Assembly (NCBI GenBank): GCA_018335195.1
Contig: JAGXKN010000008.1
Location: forward strand, 1 to 64,000
Direction: 5' to 3'
Length of the DNA: 64,000 nt
Origin: Desulfobacterales bacterium
Lineage (GTDB): Bacteria > Desulfobacterota > Desulfobacteria > Desulfobacterales > Desulfosalsimonadaceae
Both the position numbers and the translations under genes were made by a program. The notes under the pieces were generated by a model. It was not told the origin of the DNA. It searched no databases and saw only the letters and a list, made by a program, of their open reading frames with translations. This document shows, piece after piece, positions 1 through 8,642 of this stretch (its first letter is position 1; every line of letters begins with the position of its first letter).

Positions 1-27
1 TGTTTTAATAAAAACCGGAGGAAAATC

Positions 28-246
28 ATGACACAGCTACTTGAAAAAGCCTTCCAGGAGGCCTCAAAGTTGTCAGAACTGGAACAGAATGCTTTGGCCC
101 GATGGCTGATTGATGAAATCCTATCTGAAAAAAAGTGGATGAATACATTTGCAGAGTCAGAGGCGGTACTGGAAAAACTTGCGGATGAAGCCCTTTCAGA
201 ACATAAACAGGGAAGGACAAAACCATTGGATATTGACTCGCAGTGA
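28..246 (+). CDS. putative antitoxin of a type II toxin-antitoxin pair
   Basis: A 72-residue acidic, helix-rich protein with no motif I can name. I call it an antitoxin only because of its context. A strong Shine-Dalgarno GGAGG lies a few bases upstream of the ATG. Its TGA stop overlaps the GTG start of a RelE/ParE-like toxin gene, which is the usual translationally coupled arrangement of type II modules. The N-terminal half is probably helical (LLEKAFQEASKLSELEQ) and the C-terminal tail is charged. The gene lies at the window edge, so its promoter is not visible. It could instead be an unrelated small protein. Confidence 0.6.
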   Translation: MTQLLEKAFQEASKLSELEQNALARWLIDEILSEKKWMNTFAESEAVLEKLADEALSEHKQGRTKPLDIDSQ

Positions 247-515
247 TTTCGCATACAACAGAGCGCTTTCGTAAGCTATTGGCAAACCTGCCGAAGGAAA
301 TCCAAAAGCAGGCAAAAGAGGCTTATACACTGTTTGAAAAAGACCCTTATCATCCTGGGTTGCACTTCAAGCGGGTACATTCAAAGCGACCGATTTATTC
401 CGTGCGCGTTTCAAGAGATTACCGTGCTTTGGGGATACAGCAGGATGGTGAGATGATATGGTTCTGGGTCGGTTCGCATTCAGACTACGATAAGATATTG
501 AACCAGTTTTCCTGA
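243..515 (+). CDS. RelE/ParE-family toxin-like protein
   Basis: A 90-residue basic protein with the RelE/ParE layout: an N-terminal helical part (FRKLLANLPKEIQKQAKEAY), then a compact beta region with HPGLHFKRVH, a VRVSRDYRALG strand and WFWVGSHSDYDKIL at the end. The family usually cleaves ribosome-bound mRNA or poisons gyrase, and I cannot tell which applies here. The GTG start overlaps the stop of the upstream antitoxin-like gene in a GTGA arrangement, which indicates coupled translation. The C-terminal H-Y-D pattern resembles the RelE-type 'hypothetical cytotoxin' subgroup. The family call is fairly secure. Activity is an inference. Confidence 0.7.
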   Translation: MISHTTERFRKLLANLPKEIQKQAKEAYTLFEKDPYHPGLHFKRVHSKRPIYSVRVSRDYRALGIQQDGEMIWFWVGSHSDYDKILNQFS

Positions 516-527
516 TTTTCCCGCCTT

Positions 528-555
528 TTGCAATATCAATAATTGCGATTATAAT
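528..555 (+). promoter_or_regulatory. sigma70-type promoter before the DUF748 gene
   Basis: TTGCAA at 528-533 and a perfect TATAAT at 550-555 are separated by 16 bp. Transcription would start near 562, only about two bases before the ATG at 564, so the mRNA would be nearly leaderless. Confidence 0.6.
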
Positions 556-563
556 ATATTTTT

Positions 564-3500
564 ATGTTACCAAAACAATTACTGTCACCTTTTCGCAAAA
601 AGATTTTATATGCCATTGCCGGCATTGTGCTGATTTACGCGATTGCCGGGTTTGTCGCGGTGCCCCTGGTGGCGGAAAAAAAGCTGCCGGAAATCGCCGC
701 TTCCGCGATAAACGGGCAGGTAACAGTCCGGGATATCGACTTTAACCCCTTTTTCTTCAGCGCATCAATCCACGGGCTCGATGTGGCTGACAAATCCGGA
801 CAGACCATGGTCTCTGCACAGCGGGTTTCAGCCAATGTGGAACTGCGCTCGGTTTTCAAAAAAGGGCCGGTGCTTAAGTCCGTTTCGATCCGGGGCCCGG
901 AAATCGACCTGGTGCGATATAAAAACGGCGAATTCAACTTCGCGGACCTGCTTGTTAAAAAGCCGAAACCCGATTCTGAACCAAGCGCGCAAAAACCCGG
1001 CGATCCGTCCGGCAGCCCGATCTATTTTTTTGTTGAAAAATTTCGCATCCGCGACGGTCAGATCCGGTTTCTCGATGAAAGCAACGGATTTCAGACCCGT
1101 GCAGAATCAATTTTCTTGGGTGTGGACCGGCTTGGCAGCAAAACCGACAGGCCGGCGGCATTCAACCTTTCCGTTAAAACCCGGGCCGGGGAGGAAATTG
1201 ACTGCACCGGCGAATTCGGGGTTTTTCCTGTTGCCGCAGAGGCCCGCATTGACCTGAAAAACGCGGATATCAAAAAATATGCCCCCTTTTACCAGGCCCA
1301 TACCGGCCTTGCGGTCAAAAGCGGCCGGGTGGATGTGTCCGCAGACGTGCGCTGGCCGCAGCAGGCATCTTCAGCAGAAACCGGCAGCCTGGTTTCCAAC
1401 GGAAAAATCCGCGTGCACTCCCTTTCCGTACTTGACCCGCAGACCGGCAACGCGGTTTTTGACATCCCGGTATTCACGCTTTCGGGGATTGACGCGGATT
1501 TGGCAGGCAAGTCCGTTTCCGCGAAAAGCGTTTCCACCAGTGGCGGAACCATTCTGGCCGAGCGAACCGCTGAGGGCGGGATCAATTTCAGCCGGATTAC
1601 GGCCAGGGCGCCGGCAGCCGGCGACGGCAGCGACGCCCCTGAACGGGAAAACCCGAAGCCTTCCGAAAAAAAAGCTTCTGAGCCGGCGGCCGAACCATGG
1701 AATATCCGGCTTGATACCATCAGCGTCAGCGATTACACCCTGGCCTACTCCGATCTGGTACCGGAAAATCCCGTGTCCTTCAGGATCCGGCGCACCAACG
1801 TCCGCTTGTACGATTTTACCCTGCAAAAAGACAGCCCGAGCTACTGGTCCGTTTCCTCCCTGGCCGAACAGGGAGCGATTTCCGCCCAGGGCCGCGTTCA
1901 GTTAACTCCGCTTATGGCGGATCTGGATTTCAAGGTGACAGACATCGGCATAGATACCGCAGGCCCCTATGCAGCGCCTTTTGGCATGAACGTCGAGAAA
2001 GGCACCTTCAACGTTGCCGGCAGCATCGAGGCTGAGCAAACCCCGGAGGGCTTTGCCGGAAATTATGCGGGCGATCTTTGGATTGATGATCTTGCGGTCA
2101 CCGGCATAAAGGCCGGGCCCCTTGAGATGAACATCCGGGAGGGCAGCCTGGAACTTGCAAGCAGATTTGCGGGGCAGACCACCCCTGACGGGTTTTCCGG
2201 CAGTTATACGGGCAATTTCCGGGTCGATGATCTCGGGTTGAGCGGCATCACTTCGGATTCCCTGGGCATAAACGTCACCCGGGGCAGCCTGAATCTCGGG
2301 GGCGAAATTGCGGCCGAACTCAAGCCTGACGGGTTTTCGGGCAGCTATGCCGGAGATTTCGGCATTGATGATTTTGCGGTCAGGGACGTCAAGTCCGGTG
2401 AACCGTTTCTGCGTTTTACGCACCTGGGCCTGGAGAACATCCGGGCCGGTTCCGATCCCATGGCTTTTCAAACTGGCCGGGTGATCCTCCGATCGCCTGA
2501 AATTTCCATGATCCGGGGCGAACAGGGCGATCTCACCCCTGCCCTGCTTGCCGGGAGCGATAAAAAAGCCGGGGCCGAACAAAAACCGGACAAGTCCGCG
2601 CCGAAACAGGACCAGCAGGAATCCGGAACATCGCTTGAGCTGGCAATTGCGGAGATCAAGCTTGAAAACGGCTTGTTCTCCTTTACAGACCGGTTCATCG
2701 ATCCCGCGTTTTCAACCAGGCTGAATGCCCTTGACCTCCGGGTCTCCGACTTCCTGCTGGATCCGGAAAGCGTGGCGCCGTTTGAGCTCTCCGGCCGGCT
2801 GGAAAACCAGGCCCCGTTTACTATCAAAGGCGAGATCCGGACCCTACAGCCCACGGCCCGCACCGGGGTGAATATCGCCTTTTCCAACATCGGGATGCCC
2901 TTGTTTACCCCGTATTCCGGCAAATACCTGGGATACGAAATCCAGAAGGGCAAGCTGAACCTGGACCTGGACTACCGCATTGACGCCAGGAAGCTCAAAG
3001 CCAAAAACAAACTGATTTTCAACCAGTTCTACCTGGGGCAAAGTGTGAAAAGCCCGGATGCGCCCAACCTCCCCCTGAAGCTGGCCCTGGCGCTTTTGCG
3101 GGACCGTTCCGGAAAAATCCGCCTGGACGTGCCGGTGGAAGGCGACATGTCCAGCCCGGAGTTCAAGCTGGGCGGGGTGATTTATTCGGCTTTTATCAAC
3201 CTGCTCAAGCGGATTGCCACCTCCCCCTTTGCCGCGCTGTCATCCCTGGTTCCCAATGCCGAGGAACTCAAATACGTGGATTTTGCGCCTGCAGGTGCGC
3301 AACTGGCGGAACAGGGAGAAGAAAAGCTGGATAACCTGGAGGCCGCCCTTTACGAACGCCCCGGCCTGCAGCTGCTGATTCGTCCGGGTGCGGATCCGCA
3401 AAAGGACCGGGAGGCATTCAAGCAACAGGCCGTGGAACAACTGGTTGAAGAGCAAAAAACCGGGTCTGCGGATACCCGCCGCACACCGGAACAGGAATAT

Positions 3501-3758
3501 GAAAAATACCTGAAGGCCGCATGCCGGACGGCTGATATTGATACAGAAGATCTGTCAGCGGCGGAAATGGAGGCCGCCCTCCGGCAGACCATAGAAATTC
3601 CGGAACAACAGCTCACGGACCTGGCGCGAAAACGCGGAAAAACGCTTCGCGATCATCTGCTGGAAAAGGGCCGCATCAAGGCCGAGCGCATCTTCCTGGA
3701 AAATCCACAGATGACGGATAAACCCCGGGTGGAATTTGAACTGAAGGCAGCGCAGTGA
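564..3758 (+). CDS. DUF748 / AsmA-like envelope protein
   Basis: A 1064-residue protein with one N-terminal membrane helix (about residues 14-36) and then a long periplasmic part, typical of the DUF748 branch of the AsmA/YhdP superfamily of lipid-bridge-like envelope proteins. The N-terminal block with 'VRDIDFNPFFFSASIHGLDV' is characteristic. Residues about 475-612 hold three tandem repeats of about 47 residues, each beginning with N(V/I)xxGxxxL and containing GFxGxYxGxxxxDD. The last 150 residues are charged and may form an OmpA-like or coiled tail. No Shine-Dalgarno precedes the ATG and the promoter -10 lies nine bases upstream. It ends exactly where convergent aroC ends. A role in envelope lipid homeostasis is an inference from the family. 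Confidence 0.8.
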   Translation: MLPKQLLSPFRKKILYAIAGIVLIYAIAGFVAVPLVAEKKLPEIAASAINGQVTVRDIDFNPFFFSASIHGLDVADKSGQTMVSAQRVSANVELRSVFKKGPVLKSVSIRGPEIDLVRYKNGEFNFADLLVKKPKPDSEPSAQKPGDPSGSPIYFFVEKFRIRDGQIRFLDESNGFQTRAESIFLGVDRLGSKTDRPAAFNLSVKTRAGEEIDCTGEFGVFPVAAEARIDLKNADIKKYAPFYQAHTGLAVKSGRVDVSADVRWPQQASSAETGSLVSNGKIRVHSLSVLDPQTGNAVFDIPVFTLSGIDADLAGKSVSAKSVSTSGGTILAERTAEGGINFSRITARAPAAGDGSDAPERENPKPSEKKASEPAAEPWNIRLDTISVSDYTLAYSDLVPENPVSFRIRRTNVRLYDFTLQKDSPSYWSVSSLAEQGAISAQGRVQLTPLMADLDFKVTDIGIDTAGPYAAPFGMNVEKGTFNVAGSIEAEQTPEGFAGNYAGDLWIDDLAVTGIKAGPLEMNIREGSLELASRFAGQTTPDGFSGSYTGNFRVDDLGLSGITSDSLGINVTRGSLNLGGEIAAELKPDGFSGSYAGDFGIDDFAVRDVKSGEPFLRFTHLGLENIRAGSDPMAFQTGRVILRSPEISMIRGEQGDLTPALLAGSDKKAGAEQKPDKSAPKQDQQESGTSLELAIAEIKLENGLFSFTDRFIDPAFSTRLNALDLRVSDFLLDPESVAPFELSGRLENQAPFTIKGEIRTLQPTARTGVNIAFSNIGMPLFTPYSGKYLGYEIQKGKLNLDLDYRIDARKLKAKNKLIFNQFYLGQSVKSPDAPNLPLKLALALLRDRSGKIRLDVPVEGDMSSPEFKLGGVIYSAFINLLKRIATSPFAALSSLVPNAEELKYVDFAPAGAQLAEQGEEKLDNLEAALYERPGLQLLIRPGADPQKDREAFKQQAVEQLVEEQKTGSADTRRTPEQEYEKYLKAACRTADIDTEDLSAAEMEAALRQTIEIPEQQLTDLARKRGKTLRDHLLEKGRIKAERIFLENPQMTDKPRVEFELKAAQ

Positions 3759-4811
3759 TCAGCAAATCGCTTTCTGGCGCAGCAGTTGATCTGCGATCAC
3801 CAGGCAGGCCATGGCCTCGCACACCACGTTAACCCGCGGGATCGCGCTGACATCATGGCGGCCCTTGACCGAAATGCTGCGTGCGTGACGGCTCCTGTCC
3901 ACGGTCTGCTGCTCAATGGCAATCGATGGAATCGGCTTGATCGCAGCCCGCGCAACCAGGTCCTGGCCCGTGGATATGCCCGCCAGGATGCCGCCGGCAT
4001 TGTTTGAGGCAAACCCTTCCGGGGCCAGCGGATCATTGTGGGCCGATCCGGTCATGCCGGCTGCGGCAAAGCCCTCTCCGATTTCAACGCCCTTGACCGC
4101 GCCGATGCTCATCAGCGCCCGGGCCAGTTCGGCATCCAGCTTGTCAAATACCGGTTCGCCCAGGCCCACCGGGAGCCCTTGGGCAAGAACCTCTACAATA
4201 CCGCCCAGGGAATCTCCGGCCTGCTTTACCGCGTCCACCCGTTCTTCCATTTTCCGGGCAGCCGCCATATCCGGTGCGCAGAACATGTTCTGTTCAATGG
4301 CCGCGCTGTCAAACCCGTTGCAGACAATACCGCCCAGGGCCCGGGTGTATGCCGTGACATGGATGTTTTCCCGCTTTAAAAGGGCTGCGGCAACAGCGCC
4401 GGCAGCCACCCGGGCCGCGGTTTCCCTGGCAGATGCCCTGCCCCCGCCGCGCCAGTCGCGGATACCGTATTTGGCGTCATACGTATAGTCTCCGTGCCCG
4501 GGCCGGTACAGGTCGGCATACGGCTGATAAGCCGAAGAATCCACGTTTTTGTTCTCGATCATAACGGCAATTGGTGCGCCCGTGGTCTGCCCTTCAAACA
4601 CGCCGGACAGGATTTTTGCCTGATCGGCTTCCTTTCTGGCAGTGCCGGTCTTGGCACTTCCCGGTTTTCTTCTGTCCAGCATCTGCTGGATGTCTGCTTC
4701 TGACAGGGCGATCTTCGGCGGGCATCCGTCGATAACCGCGCCGAGGCCCTGGCCGTGGGACTCGCCCCAGGTGGTGACCCGGAAAAGGGTTCCAAAGCTA
4801 TTTCCAGCCAT
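3759..4811 (-). CDS. aroC: chorismate synthase
   Basis: Converts 5-enolpyruvylshikimate 3-phosphate to chorismate with reduced FMN as cofactor, the last common step of aromatic synthesis. The 350-residue protein has the full set of family signatures: GESHGQGLGAVIDGCP near the start, the RPGHGDYTYDAKYG block, GGGRASARETAARVAAGAVA, GISTGQDLVARAAIKPIPSI and a C-terminal GRHDVSAIPRVNVVCEAM. The length is normal. It is the last gene of the minus-strand aromatic operon and its start overlaps the end of aroK by 14 bases. Its stop codon abuts the stop of the convergent DUF748 gene with no spacer, so there is no room for a separate terminator between them. Confidence 0.97.
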   Translation of the reverse strand: MAGNSFGTLFRVTTWGESHGQGLGAVIDGCPPKIALSEADIQQMLDRRKPGSAKTGTARKEADQAKILSGVFEGQTTGAPIAVMIENKNVDSSAYQPYADLYRPGHGDYTYDAKYGIRDWRGGGRASARETAARVAAGAVAAALLKRENIHVTAYTRALGGIVCNGFDSAAIEQNMFCAPDMAAARKMEERVDAVKQAGDSLGGIVEVLAQGLPVGLGEPVFDKLDAELARALMSIGAVKGVEIGEGFAAAGMTGSAHNDPLAPEGFASNNAGGILAGISTGQDLVARAAIKPIPSIAIEQQTVDRSRHARSISVKGRHDVSAIPRVNVVCEAMACLVIADQLLRQKAIC

Positions 4812-5328
4812 AACGGCTCCTTATTTTTTCCCGCAGGGTTTGGCAAACCTGTTCGATATCCGCATCATCGGTGGATATCCGAATATGGCAGGCATTTTCA
4901 TATAGCGGGTTTCTTTGCGCCAGGGTCTGGTGCACTTCATCTGCCAGGGGGTTGCTGGTAAAAGACGGGCGCTGATGCGGTGAATTGGCATCGTTTTGCA
5001 TCCGCGCCAGAATTGTGTCCGGCTGTGCGGTCAGCCATGCCACAATACCTGAATCCCGCATTTGTGCAACGTTTTTCTCCCGCAGGACCACGCCGCCGCC
5101 GGTGGCAATCACCAGGTCCTGCTGTTGGCTTAAATCCAGAAGGATGCCGGCTTCCATGTCCCGGAAAGACGCCCATCCGTAGCGCGATACATAATCGGCA
5201 ATATGCATGCCGGTCTGCTGTTCAAAAAGGCGGTCTGCATCCACAAATGCCATTTCCAGCAAATCTGCCAGGCATCGGCCCACGGCGGTTTTGCCCGTGC
5301 ACCGGTATCCGATCAGGTAGATGTTCAT
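4798..5328 (-). CDS. aroK: shikimate kinase
   Basis: Phosphorylates shikimate at the 3-hydroxyl using ATP. The 176-residue protein opens with a Walker A loop (GYRCTGKTAVG, residues about 7-17). It continues with the shikimate-binding aspartate in DADRLFEQQTG, the arginine region RYGWASFRDME, and the ATGGGVVLRE glycine loop that binds substrate. A C-terminal LID-like region contains the usual arginines. It overlaps aroA upstream by four bases and aroC downstream by 14, so translation is likely coupled along the operon. I cannot decide between the aroK and aroL names from sequence alone. Confidence 0.95.
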   Translation of the reverse strand: MNIYLIGYRCTGKTAVGRCLADLLEMAFVDADRLFEQQTGMHIADYVSRYGWASFRDMEAGILLDLSQQQDLVIATGGGVVLREKNVAQMRDSGIVAWLTAQPDTILARMQNDANSPHQRPSFTSNPLADEVHQTLAQRNPLYENACHIRISTDDADIEQVCQTLREKIRSRYGWK

Positions 5329-6587
5329 TTTGCGTAAAGCCCTTCAAGCACTTCCCAGAACCCGGGAAAGGATTTTTCCACGCAGGACGGATTGCGGACC
5401 GCCACTGCCGGGACCGCAAGGCCGGCCACGGCAAAGCTCATGGCAATGCGGTGGTCGTCATAGGTGTCAATTTCCGCGCCCTGCGGGCTGCCGCCGGTAA
5501 TCCGCAACCCGTCTTCGGTGATGTGCCCGTCAATTTTCATTTTGGCAAGTTCGTTTGCCACGGCTGCCAGGCGATCGCTTTCCTTGGCCCGCAGGTGGGC
5601 CACGTTGCGGATAATCGTGGTGCCCTCTGCAAATGCCGCGACCACGGCCAGGGTGGGCACCAGGTCGGGCATGTCTTTCATGTCTGCATCCACTGCAAAG
5701 AGCCTGCCGCCGGTTACAGTGATGCCGTCTGGATCGTATGACACCCGGCAGCCCATTTCTTCCAGAACACTTACAAACCGGATATCCCCCTGGCGCGTAT
5801 CCGCAGTGATGCCCGCCACTTTCACGCGGCCGCCGGTGATAGCTGCCGCAGCCCAGAAATATCCGGCCTGGGAACAATCCGGCTCCACGGTATACGCTCC
5901 CGCAGCATAGGTTTGGCCGCCCGGTACCCGGAAATCCGTCAGGCCGCTTCTTTCGTATCTGATGCCGAACCCGGACATGATATCCGCGGTCATTTCCACG
6001 TACGGGCCGGATACCGGGCCGGCAGTGACACGGATATCAAGGCCGTTTTCCGTGCACGGCGCCATAAGCAGCAGCCCGGAGAGATACTGGCTGCTTTTGG
6101 TGCAGTCAATGGATACTTTCCGGCCGGTGATGTTTCCGCCGCGGATTTCCACAGGCGGGCAATTGTTGTTGTTCATGGACCGGGCCGAGACCCCGGCCTG
6201 GGCGAGTGCGTCCAGAAGCTCCCCAATGGGCCTTTCATGCATGCGCCCGGTGCCGGAAAATTCGTAAGGCCCCTGCCCCAGGGCGGAAACCGCGGTCAGC
6301 AGGCGCATGGACGTACCTGAATTGCCAAGATAGATGGATTTCGGGCCGGGGGCAAACCCTCCGGCGCAGCCATGAACATCAATAGTATCTTTATTATTTT
6401 CAATATTGACGCCAAGTTGTGTTATGGCATCCAAAGTGTAATTTGTATCATCGCTATTCAGGTAATCAAAAATACTGCAGATACCGTTTGATAAAGCCGC
6501 CGCAATGGCAGTCCTGTGGCTATAGCTTTTTGAGCCGGGCACGTGCACCGTGGCATTAATTCCGGCAGCGCATTTGATTTTCCGCAT
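5325..6587 (-). CDS. aroA: 3-phosphoshikimate 1-carboxyvinyltransferase (EPSP synthase)
   Basis: Transfers enolpyruvate from PEP to shikimate 3-phosphate. The 420-residue protein shows PGSKSYSHRTAIAAAL near the N-terminus, LGNSGTSMRLLTAV (the PEP-binding region), SSQYLSGLLLMAP, RAKESDRLAAVANELAKM with the catalytic ESDR segment, and DDHRIAMSFAVAGL at the C-terminus. Length and domain order are normal. The YSH in place of the common NR at the first motif suggests a class other than the E. coli type. It lies between aroE (13-base gap) and aroK (four-base overlap) in the operon. Confidence 0.96.
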   Translation of the reverse strand: MRKIKCAAGINATVHVPGSKSYSHRTAIAAALSNGICSIFDYLNSDDTNYTLDAITQLGVNIENNKDTIDVHGCAGGFAPGPKSIYLGNSGTSMRLLTAVSALGQGPYEFSGTGRMHERPIGELLDALAQAGVSARSMNNNNCPPVEIRGGNITGRKVSIDCTKSSQYLSGLLLMAPCTENGLDIRVTAGPVSGPYVEMTADIMSGFGIRYERSGLTDFRVPGGQTYAAGAYTVEPDCSQAGYFWAAAAITGGRVKVAGITADTRQGDIRFVSVLEEMGCRVSYDPDGITVTGGRLFAVDADMKDMPDLVPTLAVVAAFAEGTTIIRNVAHLRAKESDRLAAVANELAKMKIDGHITEDGLRITGGSPQGAEIDTYDDHRIAMSFAVAGLAVPAVAVRNPSCVEKSFPGFWEVLEGLYAK

Positions 6588-6600
6588 GAACAGGCTCCAG

Positions 6601-7440
6601 TCAAAATTTTAAGGCATCATACACCACCTGCCGCATTTGTGCAACCGGGGCATCAAGGCCGGTCCACAGGGAAAACTGAAGCGCGCCCTGGTATACGAAC
6701 ATGCCCACGCCGTCGATCACATGGCATCCGGCAGCTTCGGCTTTTGTGAGCAGTTTTGTGCGAAGGGGATTATAAATGATGTCCATGACATGCATTTCCG
6801 GGACAAGTGCGGATTCAGGCACCGGCACGGCATCCGTATCCGGGTGCATGCCAACGGGCGTGGTATTTACCAGGATATCAAAGGACCTGCCGGAGATCGC
6901 GTCCATGGAAACGGCCTGTGCCCCGAGGTCTTCTGCAAGCAGGCGCGCCTTTTCAGGAGTGCGGTTGGCAATATAAGGATCCGCCCCGCCGGCCTTTAAC
7001 GCATGAACAATCGCCCGGGCCGCCCCGCCTGCACCGATGATGAGCGCCTTTTTGCCTGAAACCGCAATGTGTTCCGCCAGGGCCTGCACCGCCCCCTGGC
7101 CGTCTGTGTTGCAGCCCCTAAGTTTTCCGCCGGAATTTACGAAGGTGTTTACCGCCCCGATCTGCCGGGCGTTTTCATCGATTTCATCAAGAAAGTCCAT
7201 GATCCCCACCTTGTGGGGAATAGTCACGCTGGCCCCGCGGATCCCCAGGGCGCGGATGCCGGCGGCCGCGCCTTTGGCATCCGCGGTGTCAAATGCCGCG
7301 TAAACGCCGTCGCATCCGGCAGCGGCAAAGGCCCGGTTTTGCATCAGCGGGCTTAAGCTGTGGCCCACGGGGTGGCCGATCACACAGTACACGGGAGTTT
7401 TTGCGCTTATTTCCATGCTATTTTTCCGTGATGGTTTCAT
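6601..7440 (-). CDS. aroE: shikimate dehydrogenase (NADP)
   Basis: Reduces 3-dehydroshikimate to shikimate. The 279-residue protein has the substrate motif GHPVGHSLSPLMQNRAF, the catalytic lysine in VTIPHKVGIMDFLDEID, NTDGQGAVQAL, the dinucleotide loop GAGGAARAIVHAL and NRTPEKA, which favours NADP. The first residues (MKPSRKNSMEISAKTP) may be too long. An internal ATG at MEISAKTP is an alternative start, because the annotated start overlaps the end of the dehydroquinate synthase gene by 23 bases. No 3-dehydroquinate dehydratase gene lies in this operon, so that step must be encoded elsewhere. Confidence 0.95.
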   Translation of the reverse strand: MKPSRKNSMEISAKTPVYCVIGHPVGHSLSPLMQNRAFAAAGCDGVYAAFDTADAKGAAAGIRALGIRGASVTIPHKVGIMDFLDEIDENARQIGAVNTFVNSGGKLRGCNTDGQGAVQALAEHIAVSGKKALIIGAGGAARAIVHALKAGGADPYIANRTPEKARLLAEDLGAQAVSMDAISGRSFDILVNTTPVGMHPDTDAVPVPESALVPEMHVMDIIYNPLRTKLLTKAEAAGCHVIDGVGMFVYQGALQFSLWTGLDAPVAQMRQVVYDALKF

Positions 7441-8413
7441 CGATTTTCATGCCGAAATGCCGGCCCGCGTCCTCGGTTGCGGCAAGCACGCGGTCTCCTG
7501 GCTTGAGCACGGCAACAGAAACGGCCTTGCCGTCCGGGTCTGTCAGCCGGATGGTTTCCGCGTTCTGGACAATGGTGGAGATTTCACGGTCCCCGATTTT
7601 TGCCTTCACCATCATCAAAGGGCGCTTTTCGATTTTCAGGCGCCCCACGATACCGGCACTGGTCTCTCCCCTGTGGTTTACCAAAAGGACCTCGTCTCCT
7701 GCTGCCAGCTCCGAGAGATACCGGGTTTTTCCGTCAGGCACGCGGGTATAGGCGTGCACCGGTCCGGCGTTTACCCGGAAAGGGCGCGGGGCGACATACG
7801 GATTGGAAACACTTTCCGAATGCACCAGGAAAAGCGCCGAGCTGGCATTGCCCACAAGCATGCCCTCGCCCGGCCTCATATCGGAACAGGTGTCCACGCA
7901 CACGCGATCACCCATGCCCAGGGGTTTTAATTCCGTGATTTCAGCGATATCCAGGGCGATGGTCTCGGTTTCGGTCTTGAGCACGGACAGCGCCTTTTTC
8001 AGGTCTGCCGCATCCGAGGGGATGTAGAGGATGTGGCTTACCCCCTTTTCCAGTATGCCGAAGGCCGTGCGCGCCTCGTCCAGGTTCTCCACCCGGGCAA
8101 TTACATCCGCGCCCCTGGCAATCAGGTTTTCCAGCGGTATCACGGTCCAGTCGCCGCAGGTGAGGATCACCTTTTTCTCCCGGGCCAGCCGGGCGATTTC
8201 TTCTTCGTCTTCGCTGTCGGTGACTTCATAATACACAACATCTGTACCGATTTGCAAATCCCCGTCCTCGGATATGGTCCGGATGCGGCCCAGGGACTTG
8301 GCCGTATCCGCGTATCCGGGCGGAAGAACGAGACCGTCTGCCCCGCCTTCAAGTGCTGTGGTGGCCAGTTTTTTATCCCAGGGATCCACCTGGACCCAGA
8401 TCTTTTTTCGCAT
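7418..8413 (-). CDS. 3-dehydroquinate synthase II (archaeal type)
   Basis: A 331-residue protein of the AroB' family. It oxidatively deaminates and cyclises 2-amino-3,7-dideoxy-D-threo-hept-6-ulosonate to 3-dehydroquinate with NAD. It is unrelated to the classical AroB. Family features visible are the start KKIWVQVDPWDKKLATTALEGGADG, LGMGDRVCVDTCSDMRPGEGMLVG and the PRPFRVNAGPVHAYTRVPDGKT segment. Pairing with the ADH synthase gene just upstream confirms the alternative pathway, which skips DAHP. A repeat element of about 207 bp separates it from that gene, so it may depend on readthrough across the element. The call is strong, and the activity is inferred from the family. Confidence 0.93.
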   Translation of the reverse strand: MRKKIWVQVDPWDKKLATTALEGGADGLVLPPGYADTAKSLGRIRTISEDGDLQIGTDVVYYEVTDSEDEEEIARLAREKKVILTCGDWTVIPLENLIARGADVIARVENLDEARTAFGILEKGVSHILYIPSDAADLKKALSVLKTETETIALDIAEITELKPLGMGDRVCVDTCSDMRPGEGMLVGNASSALFLVHSESVSNPYVAPRPFRVNAGPVHAYTRVPDGKTRYLSELAAGDEVLLVNHRGETSAGIVGRLKIEKRPLMMVKAKIGDREISTIVQNAETIRLTDPDGKAVSVAVLKPGDRVLAATEDAGRHFGMKIDETITEK

Positions 8414-8433
8414 GACCCACCTCTTTTGTGTTA

Positions 8434-8640
8434 CCTAAACTGAGCGTTTCAAATTTTTAAACTTTTTGTTTTCATATTATTTTAAAGGATTTAAATAAAT
8501 TTACCTTTAAAAATTTGCAACCCTCCGGGATTTCCAAATTTTCCGTATCTACTTTGTCAGCGGATGTTTCGCATAGTTGCCTATAGCATAACATCCGCTT
8601 CCTCGTATCTACGGCAAACTTGAAAATCGCTCGGTTTAGG
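8434..8640. repeat. dispersed repeat with terminal inverted repeats, copy 1
   Basis: About 207 bp bounded by CCTAAACTGAGCGTTT at the left and, in reverse complement, CCTAAACCGAGCGATTTTC at the right. An inverted and diverged copy lies at 50678-50874. Shared blocks include ATTTTAAAGGAT, AACCCTCCGGGATTTCCAA and CGGCAAACTTGAAAA. The middle forms a hairpin (GCGGATGTT / AACATCCGC at about 8559-8598). It fills the gap between the ADH synthase and dehydroquinate synthase II genes. It encodes no protein I can see and looks like a MITE-like or REP-like element. Confidence 0.8.
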
Positions 8641-8642
8641 TT

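Noticed and set aside
1-515. Prophage or mobile island edge at the toxin-antitoxin pair
   Set aside because: No integrase, tRNA or direct repeat is visible near the window start, and the next genes are housekeeping.
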